Assembly (NCBI RefSeq): GCF_026250525.1
Contig: NZ_CP111043.1
Span: 4,043,001 to 4,107,000, forward strand
Direction of reading: 5' to 3'
Source of the DNA: Chondrinema litorale
Lineage (GTDB): Bacteria > Bacteroidota > Bacteroidia > Cytophagales > Flammeovirgaceae
Length of the DNA stretch: 64,000 nt
Both the position numbers and the translations under genes were made by a program. Below the pieces are notes generated by a model. That model was not told the origin of the DNA. It worked only from the letters and a program-made list of their open reading frames with translations, and ran no database searches. Below, one piece after another: positions 8,283 through 16,614 of the stretch; positions within the stretch are counted from its first letter, which is position 1, and each line of letters begins with the position of its first letter.

Positions 8283-9167
8283 CTACTTAAATCTTTTCAA
8301 ATCACTCACCTCAAAAGTCCATTCAGGAGTGTAAATCTTCATTTCTCTCTTAATTTCTGATAATGAATACCAAGGACTTAAGTCTGGGTTAGCATTATTT
8401 TTAAGAATATGTATGCTTTGTGCAGGCATATAACTTTGCGCTATTAAAAAATATTTTTCTCCTTTTTGGTTTTGCACTACATCTATTACAATTACAGCGT
8501 GCCCGGGAAAGCCTCCATAAATAAACACATCTCCGGCTTTTATATCTTTTAAATTCGATACAGATTCTAATTCTTGGCTAAGAGAATAAGTACCCGCATA
8601 CGCAAATATTAGATTGTAGTATTTTTTAAAACTCTGATAACCGGTTTTGTCAATGCTGTCTGGAACCCAAACAGCTTTATTATTTTTAAAAACTATCTTG
8701 TTGCCTTTTCTCCATTCAGAATAGGAGATAGCTTGGCCATTAGTAAAATTAAAAGAGATTTGATTGTACTGTTTGGTAGCATAGAGATATTCTGCTCTGA
8801 GTCGCATTACAGCATCAGCACATTGCTGCAAATCAGTTTTACCTATATCTATATCGACCACAGCTTCATGCACATCTTGTCGGTACTTAGGCTCTCCATT
8901 GTAAAGCATAACTTTAGAACCTTTTTCTTTTAATGGTAAATTTCTAAGCCAAGCTTCAAACGAGTTATTTGCTACAGGTACTCTTTTAAAACCAGTTGGA
9001 GTAGGTATACGCTTTTCTACGGTGTTTAAGTCTGAACTATTAGACTGTAACCAAGAATATATATATGGTGAGTCTAGTGCAAAAGATATCTCTTTAAGGT
9101 TTGATCCGTAAGAGTGTTGATAGAAAAGCAATGATGATAAAACTGAAACAATTAACCTTAATAGCAT
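8283..9167 (-). CDS. DUF4846 domain-containing exported protein
   Basis: The protein matches the DUF4846 family of Bacteroidota. Conserved segments are WLRNLPL, a DVHEAVVDIDIG stretch, QCADAVMRLRAEYL and a C-terminal half with GDVFIYGGFPGHAVIVIDV. The latter resembles the His-containing strand of papain-like/CHAP hydrolases; that link is inference. I chose the ATG at 9167 because it gives a normal signal peptide (MLLRLIVSVLSSLLF...). An in-frame ATG at 9212 would add 15 residues. With the 9167 start, the initiation codon overlaps that of the divergent WG-repeat gene. Confidence 0.8.
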   Translation of the reverse strand: MLLRLIVSVLSSLLFYQHSYGSNLKEISFALDSPYIYSWLQSNSSDLNTVEKRIPTPTGFKRVPVANNSFEAWLRNLPLKEKGSKVMLYNGEPKYRQDVHEAVVDIDIGKTDLQQCADAVMRLRAEYLYATKQYNQISFNFTNGQAISYSEWRKGNKIVFKNNKAVWVPDSIDKTGYQSFKKYYNLIFAYAGTYSLSQELESVSNLKDIKAGDVFIYGGFPGHAVIVIDVVQNQKGEKYFLIAQSYMPAQSIHILKNNANPDLSPWYSLSEIKREMKIYTPEWTFEVSDLKRFK

Positions 9168-9804
9168 GAAATATCCAGGGAAATTAAAAGTATTTTTTAA
9201 GCCAATTATCATACTCTTTATTGTCTTTTTTTATGGTTGTAAGTTTAATGCTTCAAATGAAGATTCTGAGAGTGAAAAAACTACTGTAGATACTGCCAGC
9301 CTAAAAGTAAATTCTAACAAAACATTAGAAATTGATAATACAGACAATCATGTTTCCGAAACCTTTACATCTAGTCAGGATACGCTTTTCGATTTTGTAG
9401 GTAAAAGTTCAGAAGGATTAACGCTAGTCGAGAAAAATGGTTTTTATGGTTTTATAGATGATAAAAGCAAAATTGTGATTACACTTACTTTTGATGATGC
9501 TCAACCTTTTAGCGAAGGCTTAGCTGCTGTAAAGCAAGGTGAAAAGTGGGGGTATATTAACAAGAAAGGCAATTTTGTAATTGAACCGACTTACGATATT
9601 GCAACAAGTTTTAATGAAGGCTTAGCTGCTGTGAGAAATAATTTTGTTTGGGGATATATAAATAACAAGAATAAACATGTGATAGACTTTAAATATGATT
9701 TTGCCTATCCATTTTTAAATGGAAAAGCTCAAGTAATGAAGGGCACAACTTGGTATACAATTAATAAGAGAGGAAAGGAGATTGACAGAAATACTGAAAG
9801 TTAG
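9166..9804 (+). CDS. WG-repeat lipoprotein
   Basis: The 212-residue protein has a lipoprotein signal ending at Cys25 (FFYGC). A polar linker follows, then about three WG repeats, recognisable by GFYGFIDDKSK, KWGYINKKGNFVIEPTYD and VWGYINNKNK, each followed by an F/E-G-A pattern. WG repeats are beta-rich units of unknown function found in many exported Bacteroidota proteins. The ATG at 9166 is the only start that keeps the signal peptide, and it shares bases with the divergent DUF4846 start. Any promoter must therefore lie inside the DUF4846 coding region. Confidence 0.8.
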   Translation: MKYPGKLKVFFKPIIILFIVFFYGCKFNASNEDSESEKTTVDTASLKVNSNKTLEIDNTDNHVSETFTSSQDTLFDFVGKSSEGLTLVEKNGFYGFIDDKSKIVITLTFDDAQPFSEGLAAVKQGEKWGYINKKGNFVIEPTYDIATSFNEGLAAVRNNFVWGYINNKNKHVIDFKYDFAYPFLNGKAQVMKGTTWYTINKRGKEIDRNTES

Positions 9805-9933
9805 TCTGCTTTTATTGCATTATTGGCAGTATAAATAATTAAAGATGTCATTTGCCACGTAATAAACACGCAATTTGTTTTTGAATTTGAGTAAAAAATG
9901 TAATAATGTCAGTATTTGATTCACAAAATGTCA

Positions 9934-9941
9934 TAGTTTTG
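9934..9941 (+). promoter_or_regulatory. Possible -7 element of the groES-groEL operon
   Basis: TAGTTTTG matches the -7 consensus. The nearest TTTG upstream (9915-9918) is only 15 bases away, so the -33 element is poor. Transcription would start near 9948, about 80 bases before groES. No CIRCE repeat is visible in 9805-10026. Confidence 0.35.
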
Positions 9942-10026
9942 CAATGGCATGAGAAATGCTTTAAATGTAAGCGATTTCAATATACGATTATTATTTTTAA
10001 CAAGACACAAAAGCAAATTTTTAAAA

Positions 10027-10305
10027 ATGTCACAAGTAAAAATACAACCATTGGCAGACAGAGTTCTGGTAGAACCTGCACCTGCAGAAGAGAAAACAGC
10101 ATCTGGTATTATCATCCCTGACACAGCTAAAGAAAAGCCACAAAAAGGTCAAGTTGTAGCTGTAGGAACAGGAAAAAAAGATGAGCCTTTGACTGTTAAA
10201 GTTGGAGATTCTGTTTTATATGGTAAATATTCAGGAACTGAAATTAATGTTGAAGGTAAGGATTATCTTATCATGAGAGAGTCTGACATATTTGCAATTG
10301 TCTGA
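10027..10305 (+). CDS. groES: Co-chaperonin GroES
   Basis: The protein starts MSQVKIQPLADRVLV and is 92 residues long, normal for GroES. It contains the mobile-loop region EEKTASGIIIPDTAKEKPQ and the roof segment after GKDEPLTVKVGD, and ends in a typical LIMRESDIFAIV tail. GroES forms the seven-fold lid of the GroEL folding chamber in the cytoplasm. Open frames extend upstream to 9949, but homology begins at the ATG at 10027, which an AAAA-rich stretch precedes. groEL follows after 90 bases, and the two should be co-transcribed. Confidence 0.96.
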   Translation: MSQVKIQPLADRVLVEPAPAEEKTASGIIIPDTAKEKPQKGQVVAVGTGKKDEPLTVKVGDSVLYGKYSGTEINVEGKDYLIMRESDIFAIV

Positions 10306-10395
10306 CAAAAAATCATTAATCAAACAAGTTGATAAAATATAATCAACACATAATATTAAATTAATTATTGAACATTCAATAAATTAAAAGAAAAC

Positions 10396-12036
10396 ATGGC
10401 AAAGTCAATAATATTTGATACTAAGGCTAGAGAAAGTCTTAAAAAAGGAGTGGATACATTAGCAGAAGCAGTTAAAGTAACTTTAGGTCCAAAAGGAAGA
10501 AATGTAATCCTTGACAAAAAGTTTGGTGCTCCTTCTATTACAAAAGATGGTGTTTCTGTTGCAAAAGAAATCGAATTGAAAGATCCAGTTGAGAATATGG
10601 GTGCTCAATTGGTTAAAGAAGTAGCTTCTAAAACTGCTGACCAAGCTGGTGACGGAACTACAACTGCAACTGTTTTAACGCAAGCAATTTTTACCACTGG
10701 TATTAAAAACGTTACTGCAGGTGCAAACCCAATGGATCTTAAAAGAGGTATTGACCAAGCTGTTGCTTCAGTAGTTGCTGAATTAGCAAGCATGTCAAAA
10801 TCTGTTGATAGCTCTAAAGAAATTTCTCAGGTAGCTACTATTTCTGCTAACAACAACCAAGAAGTAGGTAAGATGATTGCCGAAGCTATGGACAAAGTTG
10901 GTAAAGATGGTGTTATCACTGTTGAAGAGGCAAAAGGTACTGAAACTGAAGTTAAAACTGTAGAAGGTATGCAGTTTGACAGAGGTTACCTTTCTCCATA
11001 CTTTGTTACTAACACTGACAAAATGGAGGCTGACCTTGAAAGCCCATTCATTCTTATCTACGACAAGAAAATTTCTAACATGAAGGAATTACTTCCTGTA
11101 TTGGAAGCAGTTGCTCAAACTGGTAGACCTCTTGTTATTATCGCTGAAGATGTTGAAGGAGAAGCATTAGCTACTCTAGTAGTAAACAAAATCAGAGGTG
11201 CATTAAAAATTGCTGCTGTTAAAGCTCCAGGCTTTGGTGACAGAAGAAAAGCAATGTTAGAAGATATCGCTATCTTAACTGGTGGGACTGTAATTTCTGA
11301 AGAAAGAGGTTACAAATTAGAAAATGCTACTCTTGAGTACTTAGGTACTGCTGAGAAAATGTTAATCGACAAAGACAACACTACTATCGTAAATGGAAGT
11401 GGAAGTCAAGATGACATTCAAGCTCGCGTTGCTCAAATCAAACAACAAATCGAAAACACTACTTCTGATTACGATCGTGAGAAATTGCAAGAAAGACTTG
11501 CTAAACTTTCTGGCGGTGTAGCTATCCTATACATTGGTGCTGCTACTGAAGTAGAAATGAAAGAAAAGAAAGACTTAGTTGATGATGCTTTACACGCAAC
11601 TAGAGCTGCTGTAGAAGAAGGTATTGTTGCTGGTGGTGGTATTGCTCTTATCCGTGCGGTAAATTCTTTAGATAGCCTAGAGGTAGAAAACGAAGATCAG
11701 GAAACTGGTGTAAACATCGTTAGAATCGCTCTTGAGTCTCCACTAAGAACTATCGTTGGTAACGCTGGTCTTGAGGCTTCTGTTATCGTACAAAAAGTAA
11801 AAGAAAGCACTGGTAACTTCGGTTACAATGCTCGTACTGGTGAATACGAAGACCTTGTACAAGCAGGTGTAATTGACCCAACTAAAGTTACTAGACTTGC
11901 ATTACAAAATGCAGCTTCTATCGCTTCATTACTACTTACTACTGAGTGTGTAATTGCAGACGAACCAGAAGAAAATCCAGCTCCAATGGGTGGTGGACAC
12001 CCAGGAATGGGCGGCGGAATGCCAGGTATGATGTAA
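10396..12036 (+). CDS. groEL: Chaperonin GroEL (Hsp60)
   Basis: This 546-residue protein is a full-length GroEL. It shows the ATP-binding GPKGRNV and GDGTTTATVL motifs near residues 31-93, the apical-domain KAPGFGDRRK and the equatorial EEGIVAGGGIAL. It ends in a Gly-Met tail (MGGGHPGMGGGMPGMM). GroEL assists ATP-driven folding of cytosolic proteins. Codons are noticeably biased toward a few favoured ones compared with neighbours, as expected of a very highly expressed gene. A strong terminator follows. Confidence 0.97.
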   Translation: MAKSIIFDTKARESLKKGVDTLAEAVKVTLGPKGRNVILDKKFGAPSITKDGVSVAKEIELKDPVENMGAQLVKEVASKTADQAGDGTTTATVLTQAIFTTGIKNVTAGANPMDLKRGIDQAVASVVAELASMSKSVDSSKEISQVATISANNNQEVGKMIAEAMDKVGKDGVITVEEAKGTETEVKTVEGMQFDRGYLSPYFVTNTDKMEADLESPFILIYDKKISNMKELLPVLEAVAQTGRPLVIIAEDVEGEALATLVVNKIRGALKIAAVKAPGFGDRRKAMLEDIAILTGGTVISEERGYKLENATLEYLGTAEKMLIDKDNTTIVNGSGSQDDIQARVAQIKQQIENTTSDYDREKLQERLAKLSGGVAILYIGAATEVEMKEKKDLVDDALHATRAAVEEGIVAGGGIALIRAVNSLDSLEVENEDQETGVNIVRIALESPLRTIVGNAGLEASVIVQKVKESTGNFGYNARTGEYEDLVQAGVIDPTKVTRLALQNAASIASLLLTTECVIADEPEENPAPMGGGHPGMGGGMPGMM

Positions 12037-12059
12037 TAATCATTTATATCAATATATTG

Positions 12060-12090
12060 AGCCGGACTGGAAACAGCCCGGCTTTTTTTA
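12060..12090 (+). terminator. Terminator of groES-groEL
   Basis: AGCCGG pairs with CCGGCT around a 12-base loop and is followed by seven T. It directly abuts the stop codon of the convergent SRPBCC gene. Confidence 0.85.
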
Positions 12091-12522
12091 TGTAAAAAAT
12101 GTCTGATACACCGGTTTTCTGTATATAAACTGTAGCCAAAGTACAGGGTAAAGCAATAAGGTCATTAAGTGTGAAGGAGCACTATAAGTAATTTCATCGG
12201 AAATAATTGCACCCTTGTCAGATTTTATAATTCTATGCTTATGTTGCCAGCTTTTTAGAAAAAAAGGTAACCTCACACCTTTATCGATAAAGTAAATCTC
12301 CTGCTCACTTTTCTGGTTTTCAATTATTGAACTTTCCCATTCCTGTTTAAATACAATAAAGTTTAGTTCAAGAATTACCCGGTCTCCTTTCTCAGAGCCA
12401 TCGAACCTTAGCAGTTTTACAGGTGGAAATGGAGGATTAAGATTTTTGAATAATTTCTCATCAAATCTATCCCATACAGCTAAGTAATCTTGCTTTACAA
12501 GTGTTGTTATTTTCAGCTTCAT
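12088..12522 (-). CDS. SRPBCC-family ligand-binding protein
   Basis: The 144-residue protein has the length and pattern of the START/SRPBCC fold: the N-terminal strand MKLKITTLVKQD, a helix with VWDRFDEKLF, and a C-terminal region with DEITYSAP followed by a hydrophobic helix near 118-132. Bacteroidota encode many such cyclase/dehydrase-like proteins of unknown ligand. There is no signal peptide. The gene stands alone between groEL and the decarboxylase operon. Function cannot be stated further. Confidence 0.65.
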   Translation of the reverse strand: MKLKITTLVKQDYLAVWDRFDEKLFKNLNPPFPPVKLLRFDGSEKGDRVILELNFIVFKQEWESSIIENQKSEQEIYFIDKGVRLPFFLKSWQHKHRIIKSDKGAIISDEITYSAPSHLMTLLLYPVLWLQFIYRKPVYQTFFT

Positions 12523-12736
12523 GTAAGTATAAACATGTATATAAATTCAATGTTTAAGCTGATATTCATCATAGAAACTCTTAGAAAAATTCGGTTACTT
12601 GCGAAGAGTAAGATATTCATTTATAGGTATAGTACAACAAATATTTGTTTGTGATTTCGATTATCTGAAATTATTCCTAATTTATGAGACCGTATCTTTT
12701 TAAAACTTAAACCACTATTAAACACAATATAAATAA

Positions 12737-13006
12737 ATGGAAGGAAATTTTGGTACCGCATTTATGTTGTTACTAGTTGGAATGATTACCGTTTTCTCAG
12801 TGCTGTTCTTTGTAGTACTATTAGGTAAAGCACTCATCCGACTTGTAAACGCCCTTCATAAAGAAATTCCGGTCGCAGCAAAACCCGTCAGAAATCAGAC
12901 AAATTCTCAACAGTTAACACCTAACAAACTCGCGGCACTGGTCGCGGCAGTAGATGTTGTAACTGTAGGAAAAGGTCATATTACATCAATTGAAAAAATA
13001 GATTAA
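12737..13006 (+). CDS. oadG: Sodium-pump decarboxylase gamma subunit, OadG type
   Basis: The 89-residue protein has one membrane helix near residues 8-31 containing LVGMITVFSVLFFVVLLG, the signature of OadG/MMCD gamma chains. A hydrophilic tail ends in a conserved-looking AALVAAVDVVTVGKGHITSIEKI segment. The gamma chain anchors the soluble alpha chain to the membrane beta chain and helps assembly. It is the first gene of the gamma-alpha-beta operon; the alpha gene begins 32 bases downstream. Confidence 0.85.
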   Translation: MEGNFGTAFMLLLVGMITVFSVLFFVVLLGKALIRLVNALHKEIPVAAKPVRNQTNSQQLTPNKLAALVAAVDVVTVGKGHITSIEKID

Positions 13007-13038
13007 AAGAATCAAAAAATAGCCAAAAGAATAACACA

Positions 13039-14943
13039 ATGGGAAAAGATATTCAATTTTCGCTAATGTACAGAGACATGTGGCAGTCTTCTGGAAAATA
13101 TATGCCAAGAGTTGACCAGCTTGTAAGAATTGCCCCTGTAATTATAGATATGGGATGTTTCTCAAGGGTAGAAACTAACGGAGGTGGATTTGAGCAGATC
13201 AACTTATTATTTGGTGAAAACCCTAACAAATCTGTTAGAGCGTGGACACAACCTTTTAATGATGTGGGAATTAAAACACATATGTTAGAGCGTGCACTAA
13301 ATGGTATTAGAATGAGTCCGGTGCCTGCCGATATTCGCAAGCTGATGTTTAAAGTAAAGAAAAAACAAGGTACCGACATCGCTCGCTCTTTTGATGGACT
13401 AAATGATGAAAGAAACATAATAGATTCCATTACTTATGCCAAGGCAGGAGGGATGATTGCACAAGGCACACTCAGCCTTACCTATTCAAAAGTACATACA
13501 GTAGATTACTACATAGAGCTGGCTTCTAAACTGATTGATCATGGTGCTGACGAAATTTGCTTAAAAGATATGGCAGGTATTGGCAGACCTGTTTCTTTAG
13601 GTAAAATTGTTGAAGGAATAAAAGCAAGCTATCCAGAAGTAATCATACAGTATCATGGACACTCAGGGCCAGGTTTTGCGCCTGTTTCTATCTTAGAAGT
13701 AGCTCGTGCAGGAGCAGATATTATAGATGTAGGAATGGAGCCACTTTCTTGGGGAACTGCCCACGTAGATTTGCTTACTGCTCATGCCATTCTAAAAGAT
13801 GCTGGTTTTAATGTGCCAGATATCAATATGAAAGCCTACATGGAAGCTAGGAGTCTCACTCAAGAGTTTATAGATGATTTCTTGGGTTATTACATCAATC
13901 CTAAAAATAGGATGATGAATTCTTTATTAATTGGTCCGGGCTTACCAGGTGGTATGATGGGTAGTTTAATGGCCGATTTAGAGAATAACCTAGCTAGTTT
14001 GAATAAGTGGATGGCAAAAAGAAATAAGCCAGAAATTACACAAGACCAACTTCTCATAAAACTCTTTGAAGAAGTTGAATATATCTGGCCTAAATTAGGT
14101 TATCCGCCATTGGTTACTCCATATAGTCAGTATGTAAAGAATGTGGCTTTAATGAATGTAATTCAGATGTACAAAGGCAAAGAACGATGGTCTATGATTG
14201 CCGATAACATTTGGGATATGATTCTGGGTAAATCAGGTAAATTACCGGGTAAACTAGATGAAGAAATCGTAGAACTTGCCAAAGCTCAAGGTCGAGAATT
14301 TTATACAGGAAGGCCTCAAGATTTATATCCTGACAACCTTGATGTATTTAGAAAAGAAATGGCAGATAACAACTGGGATTTAGGCGAAGATGAAGAAGAG
14401 TTGATGGAGTTAGCTATGCACCCAGAGCAATACAGAGCTTATAAATCTGGAGCTGCCAAACAAGCTTTTGAAGAAGATTTGGCAAAACGTAAAGCAGAGA
14501 AAGAAGGAGCTTCTCAGGTAACTGCTACACCTGTAGCAACAACATCAGTTACCCCTCCGGTAAATTATCAGCCAAAATCGATGAATATTGAGATTAATGG
14601 TGAGAAGTTTAAAGTAGCAGTAAGTTACGATGAAAATGAAGCACCTGTAGAAACTAAATCTCCAGCATTAAATGGCAGTGCTAAAGAAGAAATCTCTGCC
14701 GCAAATGGTAGCGCTAAAGAGGTACTAGCACCAGTAGAAGGTAAGTTTTTTAGAACTAAAAATGCTTCGGAAAAAGGGGTGAATACTGGCGATTTTGTAA
14801 AAGTTGGTGATATTATAGGTTATATAGAATCTATGAAGGTGTACAATGCCATTACCTCAGAAATAACTGGTAAAGTGGTTGAAGTTTGCCATGCAGATGG
14901 AGATGATGTAGAAGAGGATGATGCTTTGATTAAGATCGTGTAA
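13039..14943 (+). CDS. oadA: Biotin-dependent carboxyltransferase, decarboxylase alpha subunit
   Basis: The 634-residue protein combines an N-terminal carboxyltransferase barrel, a central conserved domain and a C-terminal biotinyl domain with ESMK, biotin lysine at 600. The barrel keeps YRDMWQS (equivalent to RDxxQS), SFDGLNDERN, CLKDMAG with the catalytic lysine, and a metal-binding HGHSG in place of the usual HTHDTSG. Placement with OadG and OadB supports transfer of carboxylate from oxaloacetate to biotin for sodium-coupled decarboxylation. The barrel is divergent, so another acid substrate is possible. A low-complexity Ala/Thr/Pro linker separates the barrel from the biotin domain. Confidence 0.85.
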   Translation: MGKDIQFSLMYRDMWQSSGKYMPRVDQLVRIAPVIIDMGCFSRVETNGGGFEQINLLFGENPNKSVRAWTQPFNDVGIKTHMLERALNGIRMSPVPADIRKLMFKVKKKQGTDIARSFDGLNDERNIIDSITYAKAGGMIAQGTLSLTYSKVHTVDYYIELASKLIDHGADEICLKDMAGIGRPVSLGKIVEGIKASYPEVIIQYHGHSGPGFAPVSILEVARAGADIIDVGMEPLSWGTAHVDLLTAHAILKDAGFNVPDINMKAYMEARSLTQEFIDDFLGYYINPKNRMMNSLLIGPGLPGGMMGSLMADLENNLASLNKWMAKRNKPEITQDQLLIKLFEEVEYIWPKLGYPPLVTPYSQYVKNVALMNVIQMYKGKERWSMIADNIWDMILGKSGKLPGKLDEEIVELAKAQGREFYTGRPQDLYPDNLDVFRKEMADNNWDLGEDEEELMELAMHPEQYRAYKSGAAKQAFEEDLAKRKAEKEGASQVTATPVATTSVTPPVNYQPKSMNIEINGEKFKVAVSYDENEAPVETKSPALNGSAKEEISAANGSAKEVLAPVEGKFFRTKNASEKGVNTGDFVKVGDIIGYIESMKVYNAITSEITGKVVEVCHADGDDVEEDDALIKIV

Positions 14944-14947
14944 GGTT

Positions 14948-16153
14948 ATGGAAATTCTTGAAAATCTCTATAAAATGACAGCATTGGGAGATTTAGTTGT
15001 TTCTCCCGGAACTATACTAATGTTGTTGATAGGTTTTGGTTTGTTGTATTTAGGAATAAAAAAACAGTTTGAACCCTTATTGCTTGTACCCATAGCATTT
15101 GGTGTGTTACTGGCAAATTTTCCTGGAGGTAATATGGGGGTTATTCCAAGTGGTGAGAATGATGAGATCATGCATATGACCTTGTTAGAAATTGCTAAAG
15201 AATACGGAATAATGAACCTGATTTACTATGCAACCATAAAAACTGGTTTATTACCACCAATTATCTTTATGGGCGTAGGTGCACTAACTGACTTTGGTCC
15301 TATGTTGAGGAACCTTAGGCTGGCTTTGTTTGGTGCTGCGGCGCAAATAGGTATCTTTTCAGTACTATTTGGAGCATTGGCATTTGGTTTTAATATTAAA
15401 GAGGCTGCTTCTCTAGGTATTATTGGTGGAGCGGATGGGCCAACGGCGATATTCACCACAATCAAATTAGCTCCTCATCTTTTAGGTCCAATAGCAATTG
15501 CGGCATACTCTTATATGGCTTTAGTACCAGTAATTATTCCATTGGTGGTGAGGTTTACTACCAGTGAGAAGGAGTTAAGGATTAATATGAAAAAGATGGA
15601 TAAAGAATTTCCATCGAGTGTGCCTATTAAAGATTTAAAGACAGTTAAGATTATATTTCCAATTTTGCTGGGAGTAGTGGTAGCCATACTTGTTCCTTCT
15701 TCTGTACCATTGGTAGGTATGTTGCTTTTTGGTAACTTAATTAAAGAAATCGGTACTTCTACTGAGCGCTTACACACTGCTGCTTCTGGTCCGATTATGA
15801 ATACAGCCACTATCTTTTTAGGGCTTTCTGTGGGAGCAACAATGACAGCCAGCTCTTTTCTAAATACGAAAACATTAATGATTATAATGGGTGGATTTAT
15901 AGCCTTTGCTATATCTATAGCTGGTGGTATTGCCGCTGTAAAAATTTATAATCTGTTTGCTAAGAAAAAGATAAATCCTCTTATAGGTGCTACTGGTTTA
16001 AGCGCAGTACCTATGGCATCTAGGGTTGCTAACGAAATTGGATTAAAATATGATTCTAGTAATCATTTATTACAGTATGCCATGGCTAGCAATATTGCCG
16101 GAGTAATTGGCTCTGCAGTAGCAGCTGGTGTGTTAATAACATTTGTAGGATGA
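14948..16153 (+). CDS. oadB: Sodium-translocating decarboxylase beta subunit
   Basis: The 401-residue protein has about ten membrane helices and the hallmark OadB segments LIYYATIKTGLLPPIIFMGVGALTDF-like entry loop, GGADGPTAIF (with the ion-binding Asp) and SNHLLQYAMASNIAGVIGSAVAAG. It decarboxylates carboxybiotin on the alpha chain and pumps sodium out of the cell. The start lies 5 bases after the alpha-subunit stop, so translation is coupled. A terminator ends the operon at 16177. Together the three genes make a complete sodium pump. Confidence 0.93.
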   Translation: MEILENLYKMTALGDLVVSPGTILMLLIGFGLLYLGIKKQFEPLLLVPIAFGVLLANFPGGNMGVIPSGENDEIMHMTLLEIAKEYGIMNLIYYATIKTGLLPPIIFMGVGALTDFGPMLRNLRLALFGAAAQIGIFSVLFGALAFGFNIKEAASLGIIGGADGPTAIFTTIKLAPHLLGPIAIAAYSYMALVPVIIPLVVRFTTSEKELRINMKKMDKEFPSSVPIKDLKTVKIIFPILLGVVVAILVPSSVPLVGMLLFGNLIKEIGTSTERLHTAASGPIMNTATIFLGLSVGATMTASSFLNTKTLMIIMGGFIAFAISIAGGIAAVKIYNLFAKKKINPLIGATGLSAVPMASRVANEIGLKYDSSNHLLQYAMASNIAGVIGSAVAAGVLITFVG

Positions 16154-16176
16154 ATTTTTTGAATTGTTATAAACAG

Positions 16177-16207
16177 AAAATGTCCCTCCAAAGGTGGGAC
16201 ATTTTTC
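16177..16207 (+). terminator. Terminator of the decarboxylase operon
   Basis: AAAATGTCCC pairs perfectly with GGGACATTTT around a short loop and continues into a T-rich tail. Confidence 0.85.
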
Positions 16208-16614
16208 TTTTACCATACATTACATACCGATTATTGAAAATCTTTTTGATTTATATCTTTATATATCTACTTCGTAAAGGTAACCCAGTTAATAAAGCAT
16301 TTTTTTTAAAAGAATATTAACTGGATTAAATGTGATATAGTAAAATAAAGTATCACTATTGCGAGTAGTTTATTGGCTTTCATTTTGAAAAAATATGATT
16401 AATGAAATCAAAAAATTATTCTTTAGTTATTTTTCTGTACGGGGATATAAAAAAGAATGTTATTCAAAAAATCGCCTATTAACTTTTGTTGTATAGAGGT
16501 TTATGTAGAGGGTTTATCGATAATTAATTGATTATCAATACCTTATGTAGTGTCGCTTTGATTATTTAATAATTTTAAATTATTGTTCTGCTTAAATCTT
16601 GTTAACAACTTAGG
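16208..16614. other. Intergenic stretch without a recognised gene
   Basis: About 400 AT-rich bases lie between the oadB terminator and the phosphatase stop codon. I see no promoter with both elements, no RNA gene and no convincing reading frame; the longest is a 33-codon frame at 16395-16496. Confidence 0.6.

Noticed and set aside
9805..10026. CIRCE heat-shock operator before groES
   Set aside because: I searched for TTAGCACTC-N9-GAGTGCTAA and near matches and saw none.
9906..10026. Extended groES start at 9949 and overlapping small frames
   Set aside because: GroES homology begins at 10027 and the extra residues match nothing in the family.
13053..13430. Antisense open frame inside the decarboxylase alpha gene
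   Set aside because: The sense strand encodes a well-supported carboxyltransferase; the antisense frame is a shadow.
16395..16496. Plus-strand open frame of 33 codons in the oadB-phosphatase gap
   Set aside because: Too short, with no promoter, partner or recognisable motif.
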